From: Actinobacteria bacterium UBA3120 | GTDB taxonomy: Bacteria; Actinomycetota; Actinomycetes; S36-B12 | Assembly: GCA_002365735.1 (NCBI GenBank) | Contig: DEZY01000021.1 | Coordinates: 1 to 7,359 of the forward strand | Direction of reading: 5' to 3' | Length of the DNA stretch: 7,359 nucleotides | Shown here: positions 1 to 6,334 of the stretch, piece by piece | How positions within the stretch are numbered: position 1 is the stretch's first letter | Layout: every line of letters starts with the position of its first letter | Notes under the pieces: generated by a model | What the model saw: only the letters and a program-made list of their open reading frames with translations | Databases searched by the model: none | Told to the model about the DNA's origin: nothing | Position numbers and translations under genes: made by a program

Positions 1-64
1 CTGTTACATCACTACCGGATTCCACGCTCTCCTGCTGGGGCGCGGTTGACGAAGGTGGACTCAT
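1..64 (-). CDS. N-terminus of the next operon gene (3' truncated by the window edge)
   Basis: Only 21 complete codons are visible: Met-Ser-Pro-Pro-Ser-Ser-Thr-Ala-Pro-Gln-Gln-Glu, then Ser-Val-Glu-Ser-Gly-Ser-Asp-Val-Thr, and the frame stays open to the edge. Start evidence is an ATG in an ATGA overlap with the previous stop, the same junction used elsewhere in this operon, plus an AAGGTGG site upstream. The polar Pro/Ser/Gln-rich start looks disordered and has no signal peptide. In Afp-type loci this position holds a fibre, a tape measure or the AAA+ ATPase, but 21 residues do not allow a choice. Confidence 0.6.
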   Translation of the reverse strand, partial: MSPPSSTAPQQESVESGSDVT

Positions 65-660
65 GCCTCAATAACCACCTTTGCCAACGTGTTAGCTGGG
101 AAAAGGAAACTCATTAACTTCTTAATTTGATATTCATTTTCAGGATTTGTGACAACTGGTTTCACCGTCACAGTCACCCAAGGCGGTTCGACTTCGGCCC
201 AAGAGCTAGGGTCTGTCGGCTCCGGTGACACAAATACTCCACCGCTTTCCTCAAATGAGAACTCTTCGACATCATGTTTCAGGATTCCGGAAGTGAATCC
301 TTTTCGTGTTCCACGCCACCCGCTCAGAGCATCCCAAGAACCAACACTCCAACGTATTGTTTCATCGCCGGGGTTCGATGAGTAAGTTGTGACCATCCAA
401 CTCGCGAGATACAACACCATGTCCATTGGGGCGATCTCAGGATCGAAATAGAAGTCTAAACAATCCAACGTACTGATAATCGGAGCTAAAACCGAATCAA
501 ATACGGGCAATAACCCCTGCAGAAATGGGTCGGCAGCCAATATCGCGGGAACGGTGTCAATCAAAGGAAACGGTGTGCGTAGATCCGATATGGCACCCCG
601 TCCTTGGACAGCACCCAGGTCCGATTGACCCGTCGATGCGGCAGTCACTGCATCACTCAT
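61..660 (-). CDS. Small phage tail protein of the baseplate (TIGR02242-like, Afp12 position)
   Basis: A 199-residue baseplate protein related to the P2 gpI / TIGR02242 tail protein family, which sits beside the J-like protein in the wedge. Recognisable segments are LIDTVPAILAADPFLQGLLPVFDSVLAPI at 33-61 (the family pattern: Leu-Pro-Ala-Ile, Asp-Pro-Phe-Leu, then a helix ending in Leu-Ala-Pro-Ile), LDFYFDPEIAPMDMVLYLASWM at 68-89 (Asp-Pro-X-X-Ala-Pro then Leu-Ala-Ser-Trp), and WRGTRKGFTSGI at 115-126 (the Arg-Gly-Thr-Arg-X-Gly turn). The C-terminal strand region is TVTVKPVV, then a helix rich in Lys and Leu ending in FLFPANTLAKVVIEA. The first 28 residues are Ala/Ser/Gly-rich and probably flexible. 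Afp12 of Afp itself is much larger, so only the wedge core is represented here. ATG start sharing its last upstream base with TAA; GGGGT upstream. The TGA overlaps the next gene by 4 nt. Confidence 0.88.
   Translation of the reverse strand: MSDAVTAASTGQSDLGAVQGRGAISDLRTPFPLIDTVPAILAADPFLQGLLPVFDSVLAPIISTLDCLDFYFDPEIAPMDMVLYLASWMVTTYSSNPGDETIRWSVGSWDALSGWRGTRKGFTSGILKHDVEEFSFEESGGVFVSPEPTDPSSWAEVEPPWVTVTVKPVVTNPENEYQIKKLMSFLFPANTLAKVVIEA
75..81 (-). promoter_or_regulatory. Ribosome binding site for the gene that runs off the left edge
   Basis: The minus strand reads AAGGTGG, 10 nt before the ATG at 64, inside the last codons of the small tail protein. With the ATGA overlap it supports a real start for a further gene. 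Confidence 0.5.
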
Positions 661-2594
661 TACGACCCCAAATCTATTTGATTTCTCACATTAAACAACA
701 ACGCAAAAGGTTCCGGCTGAATCCGATCACCCGGCTCCCCGTGCTTGTTGTTCACTGGATCCACAGCTACGAGTCGCACAACATCGACATATGCGATGCC
801 CGGCACTTTTTGCAGTACGGAGTGAATATCACCCGCCAGTAATTGACGACCAAATGGCCATCCCTTTCCTTCATAACCACCCATAGTCGGGTGCAAGAAA
901 TTGGCAATGGCGGTGTCCGCACTATTGACAACATCAGGCGCGACCGCACCGATCGTTAAAGCCGCTCGAACCATGACCGAGACGCCCAGATAGCGAGGCG
1001 GTTCAATTCGAACTGTGGATCCCAGTAGTCGCCGCTCGTCAATATAACTTTTGACTACTTCGAGCAACTCTGGCTGTGGTTTTAACAATTCGAAAGGGAA
1101 ATGTCCTGTTGGTACCTGCGGAATTATGAGTACAACCACCACCCCTGGTTTTCCTAGAGTCGTAGCATCAAGACACTTCGTGCGAGCAATCGAAGTCGAT
1201 GCTGCAGAAACTAATTGCTCAAAATCTAATGCAGTGACAGCTCGATTTCGTGATCGGATCGTCAGCGCTGCGCGGGCCTTAAGATTATCCAGCGTTTCAG
1301 CATCTGCACCGCCAGAGGCAGGCTCAATGTTCTCAACCCTCGATACAAATGGAATGCTCGTCTTCAAGACTCTGATCGTCCCGCGATCCACATTTCCATC
1401 ACGCCCGCCGCCGACGAAGTAGAGTGGTATTCGAACGGTTGCACCGGCTGGTGGCACTGCACCGTAAAAGCGCACTTCACCATTAGATTGACGGATCATT
1501 GGGCCAAATCGTAATCCTCCCGATATATCGTCCAAGGTGAAATGCTGATCCGATGCGGTGGACTGCGCAAAGGACTCAACCCGGGTCCACGTCGTCCACC
1601 CATTTGCGCTGCTGATTTCAATATTCAAATTGCTTTGGCCACCCGCCAACGGGTAGCGAGACAACTGGATAATTTCACCCGGAGTCCCTGCAACTATCCC
1701 GACGATTTCCCCAGCTATCGGCAGACTTTGTGCAGCATTGGTGACTCCGCCAAGTGCAGTGGCCGCAATGGACAAGATTTTGGGTGAGGACGTAAACTTT
1801 GGCTGATCTTCCTCTGCCTCGATCACTTGGATGCGAATCCAACCCGCGCTAACGCCATCAATTATTGACGCCACATGTTTCCCTATGTGTAAGTCTGTAA
1901 AACCCTTTTTGTTTAGGCCACCGGTTGAGTCGCTAATAACTCGAACTGGGCTCCAGCCTTGACCATCCCAAGCGTCTATTGCCAGTGGTGGACGCAAAGG
2001 GTCTACGCCGATCCCCTCAATTCTAGAATTTGTAGTCAACCGAATTATGCATGAGGGTGCTGCCTTGGTCAGCCCGACGAAAAAGGTATCACCGACAACT
2101 GGTTTTGGTGAAAAACAAGCAAATTCATTACCTTGAGTTAGGGCCAGCTGTTGGGATACAGCCTGTTGACCCGCCGCTTGCGTACAGGCTCCACCAATCG
2201 AGACGCCCACGATGTTGAGGTCTGATTCAGTGGCGAAGACCACCTGTCCTCTTTGACTAGTTCTGGTTGTCCCGATCAAGGTCCCCCCCGGTACCAAAAC
2301 ATCTTGAGCTTGCGGAGCGGTCAAGAGAAATCGCATCGGGGCAATCGCAGCCGCAGGAGCATGAAGCTGCTCACCCAATAGATCGAGAAACCTAATGTAA
2401 TTTAGGTCGGGAACCTGATTTAGCCGGAAAATCAATTGATCAACCATGTAGGCGAAGGTCTCGATCAGAGTGACCCCTGGGTCCGCGACATTGTTATCTG
2501 ACCAATCAGGGTTCAGCCGCATGACCATTCTCTTGGCCTCATCGACAAGATCTTGAAACGATCGGTCATCAAGATTTGGGCTAGGCAGTGTCAC
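660..2594 (-). CDS. afp11: Baseplate J-like wedge protein (Afp11-type, TIGR02243-like)
   Basis: A 644-residue protein expected to form the main baseplate wedge, joined to the gp25-like protein and the small tail protein. The N-terminus is highly typical of putative baseplate assembly proteins: PNLDDRSFQDLVDEAKRMV at 6-24, WSDNNVADPGVTLIETFAYMVDQLIFRLN at 31-59, and NYIRFLDLLG at 65-74. A strand-rich central part follows. The baseplate J signature is at about 394-461: VGGGRDGNVDRGTIRVL, then ASGGADAETLDNLKARAALTIRSRNRAVTALDFEQLV. The C-terminal part has YLGVSVMVRAAL (535-546) and WPFGRQLLAGDIHSVLQKVPGIAYVD (579-604), the usual last wedge segment. It is smaller than Afp11 of Afp, in line with the compact eCIS types. 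It starts with GTG inside the previous stop (GTGA), and its TAA shares one base with the next ATG (TAATG), so translational coupling is likely on both sides. Confidence 0.93.
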   Translation of the reverse strand: MTLPSPNLDDRSFQDLVDEAKRMVMRLNPDWSDNNVADPGVTLIETFAYMVDQLIFRLNQVPDLNYIRFLDLLGEQLHAPAAAIAPMRFLLTAPQAQDVLVPGGTLIGTTRTSQRGQVVFATESDLNIVGVSIGGACTQAAGQQAVSQQLALTQGNEFACFSPKPVVGDTFFVGLTKAAPSCIIRLTTNSRIEGIGVDPLRPPLAIDAWDGQGWSPVRVISDSTGGLNKKGFTDLHIGKHVASIIDGVSAGWIRIQVIEAEEDQPKFTSSPKILSIAATALGGVTNAAQSLPIAGEIVGIVAGTPGEIIQLSRYPLAGGQSNLNIEISSANGWTTWTRVESFAQSTASDQHFTLDDISGGLRFGPMIRQSNGEVRFYGAVPPAGATVRIPLYFVGGGRDGNVDRGTIRVLKTSIPFVSRVENIEPASGGADAETLDNLKARAALTIRSRNRAVTALDFEQLVSAASTSIARTKCLDATTLGKPGVVVVLIIPQVPTGHFPFELLKPQPELLEVVKSYIDERRLLGSTVRIEPPRYLGVSVMVRAALTIGAVAPDVVNSADTAIANFLHPTMGGYEGKGWPFGRQLLAGDIHSVLQKVPGIAYVDVVRLVAVDPVNNKHGEPGDRIQPEPFALLFNVRNQIDLGS

Positions 2595-2995
2595 TGTTCC
2601 TCCAATTGAGGGATTACATAAAACGGAACTAACAGGTTGCGGGGGTCGTAATTTCCTTTAATGCGATATGTGATGGATATCTCCACCACCGACGGGTCAT
2701 TTGCAAAACTTGCATTCACATTGAGAATATCTGCACGGGTTTCCCAGCGGCGGAGTGAAGAGCGAACTTGAACTCGAATCTGGCTCAAGAGTTCAACCGA
2801 AGTCACCTCAAAAACTAAGTCATGTATGCCGCATCCAAAATCGGGGCGCATTGGTCGTTCACCGTAGGCTGTTCCAATTATGAGTTGGATCGATCTTTCA
2901 ACATTGGCACTCCCTGACACCATCTGGATCTCTCCTTGATGGTTTAAGCCCATAGGAAAAGCAAATCCCTGCCCAACAAAATCGCTATTTGACAT
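2591..2995 (-). CDS. afp9: gp25-like baseplate wedge protein (Afp9-type)
   Basis: A small inner-baseplate protein of the GPW/gp25 family, which in contractile tails nucleates the first sheath ring and ties the wedges to the hub. From the ATG at 2995 it has 134 residues, the normal family size. A GTG one codon earlier (2998) overlaps the preceding TAG and is a possible start. Typical features are an early FVGQGFAFPM segment, then VERSIQLIIGTAYGERPMRPDFG, which contains the conserved Gly-Glu-Arg followed by Pro-X-Phe-Gly-Cys, then LVFE and a Leu-rich helix ending in RRWETR. The C-terminal half is strand-rich (VEISITYRIKG, then NLLVPFYVI). It lies directly between the spike gene and the J-like gene, its stop TGA overlapping the next GTG by 4 nt. 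No PAAR gene separates it from either neighbour. Confidence 0.93.
   Translation of the reverse strand: MSNSDFVGQGFAFPMGLNHQGEIQMVSGSANVERSIQLIIGTAYGERPMRPDFGCGIHDLVFEVTSVELLSQIRVQVRSSLRRWETRADILNVNASFANDPSVVEISITYRIKGNYDPRNLLVPFYVIPQLEEQ
2597..2604 (-). promoter_or_regulatory. Ribosome binding site setting the GTG start of the baseplate J-like gene
   Basis: The minus strand reads TGGAGGAA, with GGAGG ending 4 nt before GTG at 2594. It sits inside the end of the gp25-like gene. The strong site, and the match of the resulting N-terminus (LPSPNLDDRSFQDLVDEA) to the family, support GTG as the true start. Confidence 0.7.
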
Positions 2996-2997
2996 CA

Positions 2998-4872
2998 CTA
3001 GGCCCCCAAACTCACGATTCCGCCCGCGAGCCCAATCTCGCCAGCCTCTAAGTTGATAGCTTCAGCAGCCATATTGACTTCTGCGCCCGAACTGATGGTG
3101 ATTGACATTCCTGTAAGTGCTAGTTCCCCCCCGGAGGTAATATTCAAATCACCTTCTGAAGTAATTGACACTTCTGGAGCCGCCATTAGGATCGATGCTT
3201 CTCCTGTGATGTTCACATCGGTAGCATTCACCTCGACCATCCCACCCGCATTCACGGTGACTTCGGCATCGCTGCTGAGAATAATAGGTTGACCATCTAT
3301 GGTCGTGATCAAGATTCCTTCTTCCGGGGACATCCTGATTATGCAGCTAGCGCCAAAGGTAGTTTGTAGTGTCACGCTTGTATCTTCCGGGTTATCATTG
3401 AAAAGGATCTGGTGTCCGTCGCGAGAAGTGAACGCGCGAACCATAGTGGTTCCTTCAACCAAGATCTCCGGGGGAACAGCTCCCATTCGCTCTGCACTGT
3501 ACAAGCCCCCGAGCACGTATGGAGAATCCAACTGTCCGTTCTGAAACGCGACCAAAACTTCATCGCCCGGATCGGGCAGGATTTGCATTCCCAGCCCTGG
3601 GCCTGCGCCAACTTGAACAACCCGTGCATACGTGCTGACATAAGACTCGTCGAGCCACGGGAAACTAAGAAGCACGCGGCTCAGCTGCTCTGGGTCCTCA
3701 ACGTCCGTCACGATCGCGGGATACACGCCTGTCAATCTTCCAGCCAGCTCGGCCGCGTCTTGAAGGCCGGTCAAAGTTCGATCTTCAAAACCAGCGCAAG
3801 AAAAGGAGGTTCGATACCCGAAAACTGCCGGCTCAAAGGTATGCGTCACCGCAGATATCGTGTAGTCGCCGGTCAAATTACTCGCTTTGCCAATACTGAT
3901 GGCCACATTCGGATGCAAGAAAGGGTTTCCTCGCACTATGGCTTCAATATTGGAATACGCGCCTGCCATGCGCTGACCCAATCCTACAGATGCCGCTTCG
4001 ACCGCGGCCTCATTAATACCAAACTTTTCAAGACTGACAATCTGCTGCGAGCCGGCAAATTCCGCGGCCAGTGCCGCTGGTGGCAGCGTATTTAGGGCCG
4101 CATCTCCACCAGTTGGACCCTCACCTATTCCCGGAGTAGCAAGCGTTTGATCCCACCCGCGGGAGGACGCGATCGCCGTCAACCCCGAAGCGGTTGCCGT
4201 TGCCCGCAAAGTAATTAATGATTCACCACCAATTTCGAAAGAGTATGGGGATCCTTCACCGCCAACAGCCGGTGGGGCGCTCTCTGCAGGAGCCATCAGC
4301 GAGAAATTTAAGTACTGGATGCCAAGTTCAGGGTCAACTGATACGTACAACACCATGCCCACTTCTCGAGCCAATCGACACAAAAAATCCCAGTCTGATT
4401 CATTCGCTTGCACGACACTTGGAAAAACAACCTCGGTAGGTTCGGCTACGACTTCTATTCCATGTTCAAGCGCCACTGCACTCACGACTTCAGAGTAAAT
4501 AGACATAGGGAAACCCCGCGTTTTTCGCCCATGCATCATCTTGTGAGCAACATCGTATGCACGAACAATGCTCCGAACACCTGAAGTATTTTCGTATCGC
4601 AACTCAACCGACTCAATTTTTCCAGAAAAAATAACCATACCTGTCGGGTCTTCTGAAGCCATCGCGCGAATTTGAACAAGGGCCCCAGGAATCAGGCGCG
4701 CTTGTTCCAGCTCCATAACTTCATTGTCCACCAATTCAATTTCGCACAGAGAAGGGAGAAAGAACTGAGACTCCACGGTGATGTTTCGCACGCGCGCGGT
4801 AGAGCTTTCCAACAGTGGGACTTCGTCCACATACACACGTAACTCGACGCCAGCGGAATTAAATGGATTCAT
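2998..4872 (-). CDS. afp8: VgrG-like spike/hub protein (Afp8-type, gp27-gp5 fusion) with C-terminal beta-helix tail
   Basis: A 624-residue trimeric spike protein at the baseplate centre, where the tube meets the piercing tip. Residues 1 to about 370 are the gp27/GPD-like hub, with the family-typical YDVAHKMMHGRKTRGF at 106-121, NESDWDFLCRLAREVGMVLYV at 157-177 and SSRGWDQTL at 236-244. Residues about 381-460 are the gp5-like OB-fold, with GVYPAIVTDVEDPEQLSRV, then W406 and LPDPGDEVLVAF ending in YVLGGLYS. Residues about 480-624 become a repetitive Gly/Ala/Ser/Val/Ile-rich region with short strands, consistent with a gp5-type triple beta-helix needle. No lysozyme domain and no effector extension are present; the protein stops at LGA. 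The ATG start overlaps the previous stop as ATGA, with AGGGA just upstream. Two Gly/Ala/Pro-rich loops (about 194-210 and 245-275) break up the hub region. The VgrG-like call is firm; the exact domain borders are estimates. Confidence 0.93.
   Translation of the reverse strand: MNPFNSAGVELRVYVDEVPLLESSTARVRNITVESQFFLPSLCEIELVDNEVMELEQARLIPGALVQIRAMASEDPTGMVIFSGKIESVELRYENTSGVRSIVRAYDVAHKMMHGRKTRGFPMSIYSEVVSAVALEHGIEVVAEPTEVVFPSVVQANESDWDFLCRLAREVGMVLYVSVDPELGIQYLNFSLMAPAESAPPAVGGEGSPYSFEIGGESLITLRATATASGLTAIASSRGWDQTLATPGIGEGPTGGDAALNTLPPAALAAEFAGSQQIVSLEKFGINEAAVEAASVGLGQRMAGAYSNIEAIVRGNPFLHPNVAISIGKASNLTGDYTISAVTHTFEPAVFGYRTSFSCAGFEDRTLTGLQDAAELAGRLTGVYPAIVTDVEDPEQLSRVLLSFPWLDESYVSTYARVVQVGAGPGLGMQILPDPGDEVLVAFQNGQLDSPYVLGGLYSAERMGAVPPEILVEGTTMVRAFTSRDGHQILFNDNPEDTSVTLQTTFGASCIIRMSPEEGILITTIDGQPIILSSDAEVTVNAGGMVEVNATDVNITGEASILMAAPEVSITSEGDLNITSGGELALTGMSITISSGAEVNMAAEAINLEAGEIGLAGGIVSLGA
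3001..3315 (-). other. Repetitive beta-helix-like tip of the VgrG spike
   Basis: Codons 520-624 encode a run of short alternating strands with recurring units such as VTVNAGG, VNITGEA, VSITSEG, LNITSGG, ITISSGA and INLEAGE. The spacing is roughly eight residues with Val/Ile at alternate positions, resembling the gp5/VgrG triple-stranded beta-helix. It has no cysteine or histidine cluster and no recognisable PAAR domain at the end. Confidence 0.75.
3003..3007 (-). promoter_or_regulatory. G-rich ribosome site favouring the ATG at 2995 for the gp25-like gene
   Basis: The minus strand has GGGGG inside the last codons of the spike gene, 7 nt before ATG at 2995 and only 4 nt before the alternative GTG at 2998. 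The better spacing favours ATG, though the two starts differ by one residue and cannot be separated with certainty. Confidence 0.45.
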
Positions 4873-6314
4873 GCTTTCCCTGGCAGAGTATTTGTCGATG
4901 CAGTTTTACTGGGCGGCTCTCGCAAAACCCCATGAATCTTGCTTCTTGCACGATTTGATTCACCGCGAGTAGGCAATTCGTCGGGTGAAGGAACCAGCAG
5001 TCGAGTACCTGGTGAAAGACGCATTGGATCAGTGATCCCGTTGGCTTCGGCTAAGTCACGCCATCGCGCGGGTGATTGATACGTTCGAAAGGCCACATGC
5101 GCTAACGTGTCCGCTTCATGAAGAATCGCACTTTGTCTCGGCGATTCTCCACCTGAAGTGGGATTCTGCAGCGCGTCATACACCGGGTACGCGGAAAGAG
5201 AGAGGCTTCCCTCGGCCCGAATCGGCTGACCAAAACTATTGAATTTCGTAAATTTTAGGTCAATTGATTTGACATAGGACACGGGTGACACAAGCTGTCC
5301 CCAGACAAGAACGACAAGCGGTGCACTGCCAAATCCAAGCACTTCACTCGTTTCGTCAACTTCGCATAAAGCCAGAAGCTGCTCAGCCGTGGGCAAAACT
5401 GATTTTGATGAATTACTGGTGCTGAGGCCTTCGCCCTCGGTTTTGGATGCTTGAGCTGCATTGAGGTCTGAACTGGAGCCGTCTAAAATAAAGTCGAAAT
5501 CCATTGTGGTCGGCAGGGTTCCATTCCAAGAGACTGGACCAGATCCCGAAGCGCTCGGAGACTGAGTCACGTCCCAATCTGCAGACTTGGAAACATGGAT
5601 TGTCTGAGGTGGTACCCAAAAAGTCACAGCAGGGTAAGGGCCCAACAAGCTGGCCGCATCACTTGATGTCTGATTAGACATGGACACACCATTTGCGCTT
5701 CCCGGCAACGTCCACGAGGTAAGCGCCGAAAGCGCGCTGGCGATTCCAGAAGAATTGCCGCCCGATCCGGGCAATATCACTAGCTTGCACGGCTGAACCG
5801 CCTCTGCGGTATCAATCCCCGGAGCCAACCCATCGGTGTCAAAATATCCCGAGTGACTAAATGTAATGGACTCTTCGATCCGGGGAATAGCTTCCCCAGT
5901 TGGGACGGCCGCAAATTCAGGCTGATTCCAACTGACCGGGTATGCGTTCTTGAAATTGTAAGTAACGTGTTTAAGGATCCCTGATGCATCCAGATAATTA
6001 ATAGTAATTCCAACAGTCGTGCCACCGTATTGCTCAGCAAGCGCGAACCACATTGGAATCCAACCGGATTGATTGGGCGTCCAAGGGCGCGACAGAGTCA
6101 CATCACCATAGGACAGCTCCCCCAGTAGTTGGAATCGGGAAAGCTGGTAACCGCCGGCGGGAGCATCGGATGCTTGCAGGCTGGTCGAACCCATGTCCAA
6201 CGTCAACCAGTTAGCCCCCAGATTTTCGTCTCCACCCACTACGTCAACGCTGAGGTTGAAACCGACAAAATTCGTGGCTGTGTTTCCGGGGTCAAACGGC
6301 AATGGCGAACTCAC
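4869..6314 (-). CDS. eCIS tube-initiator/adaptor: gp19-like tube domain + CIS_tube + LysM (Afp7-type, apparent Afp5-Afp7 fusion)
   Basis: A 481-residue structural protein expected between the inner tube and the VgrG spike hub. Three parts can be read. (1) Residues about 14-165 resemble a gp19-type tail-tube subunit: FNLSVDVVG at 19-27, a YGDVTLSRPWTP strand-loop at 69-80, ITINYLDASGILKHVTYNFKNAYPVSW at 103-129 with the tube-family Phe-Lys-Asn-Ala-X-Pro-Val-X-Trp signature, and EESITFSHSGYF at 147-158. (2) Residues about 172-380 match the CIS_tube family of Afp7-like proteins: VTFWVPPQTIHVSKSADW at 230-247 in the place of the usual FNPxxY segment, then MDFDFILD at 271-278, and PLVVLVWGQL through a Gly-Gln-Pro-Ile-Arg-Ala turn at 332-367. 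(3) Residues about 396-443 are a LysM-like domain (EADTLAHVAF, W418, LAEANGITDPMRLSPGTRLLVP). A basic, polar tail (444-481) follows. Afp5 and Afp7 are separate proteins in Afp, so the joined form is unusual to me. GTG start with a strong ribosome site; TGA overlaps the next ATG by 4 nt. Confidence 0.87.
   Translation of the reverse strand: MSSPLPFDPGNTATNFVGFNLSVDVVGGDENLGANWLTLDMGSTSLQASDAPAGGYQLSRFQLLGELSYGDVTLSRPWTPNQSGWIPMWFALAEQYGGTTVGITINYLDASGILKHVTYNFKNAYPVSWNQPEFAAVPTGEAIPRIEESITFSHSGYFDTDGLAPGIDTAEAVQPCKLVILPGSGGNSSGIASALSALTSWTLPGSANGVSMSNQTSSDAASLLGPYPAVTFWVPPQTIHVSKSADWDVTQSPSASGSGPVSWNGTLPTTMDFDFILDGSSSDLNAAQASKTEGEGLSTSNSSKSVLPTAEQLLALCEVDETSEVLGFGSAPLVVLVWGQLVSPVSYVKSIDLKFTKFNSFGQPIRAEGSLSLSAYPVYDALQNPTSGGESPRQSAILHEADTLAHVAFRTYQSPARWRDLAEANGITDPMRLSPGTRLLVPSPDELPTRGESNRARSKIHGVLREPPSKTASTNTLPGKA
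4986..5129 (-). other. LysM-like domain at the C-terminus of the tube/adaptor protein
   Basis: This segment encodes residues about 396-443, with the LysM pattern of an early D-T-L, a Trp in the second helix region, Ala-Asn-Gly-Ile, and a closing Pro-Gly-Thr-X-Leu-X-Val-Pro. In CIS adaptors and in T4 gp53 the LysM is thought to help hold tube and baseplate together, so cell-wall binding is not implied. Confidence 0.82.
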
Positions 6315-6320
6315 GAGATA

Positions 6321-6329
6321 TTCCTCCTA
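6321..6329 (-). promoter_or_regulatory. Strong ribosome binding site setting the GTG start at 6314
   Basis: The minus strand reads TAGGAGGAA, with GGAGG 8 nt upstream of GTG. This is close to an ideal Shine-Dalgarno site, in the only real gap between genes (20 nt). It supports GTG at 6314 as the start of the tube/LysM protein and suggests this gene begins translation independently of the gene before it. Confidence 0.8.
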
Positions 6330-6334
6330 ACACC

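Noticed and set aside
525..842. Plus-strand open frame across the tail-protein/J-like junction
   Set aside because: It is antisense to two well-supported genes, has no convincing ribosome site, and its product looks like a reverse-strand shadow.
3001..3315. DNA-level tandem repeat in the spike gene tail
   Set aside because: The periodicity is at protein level (short beta-strand units). The nucleotide sequence of the units differs, so it is not a tandem DNA repeat or CRISPR-like array.
3412..4095. A 227-codon open frame on the plus strand
   Set aside because: It lies fully antisense to the VgrG gene, whose protein has clear family motifs across this range. The plus-strand product is Arg/Ser/Cys/His-rich with no recognisable domain, as expected of a shadow frame.
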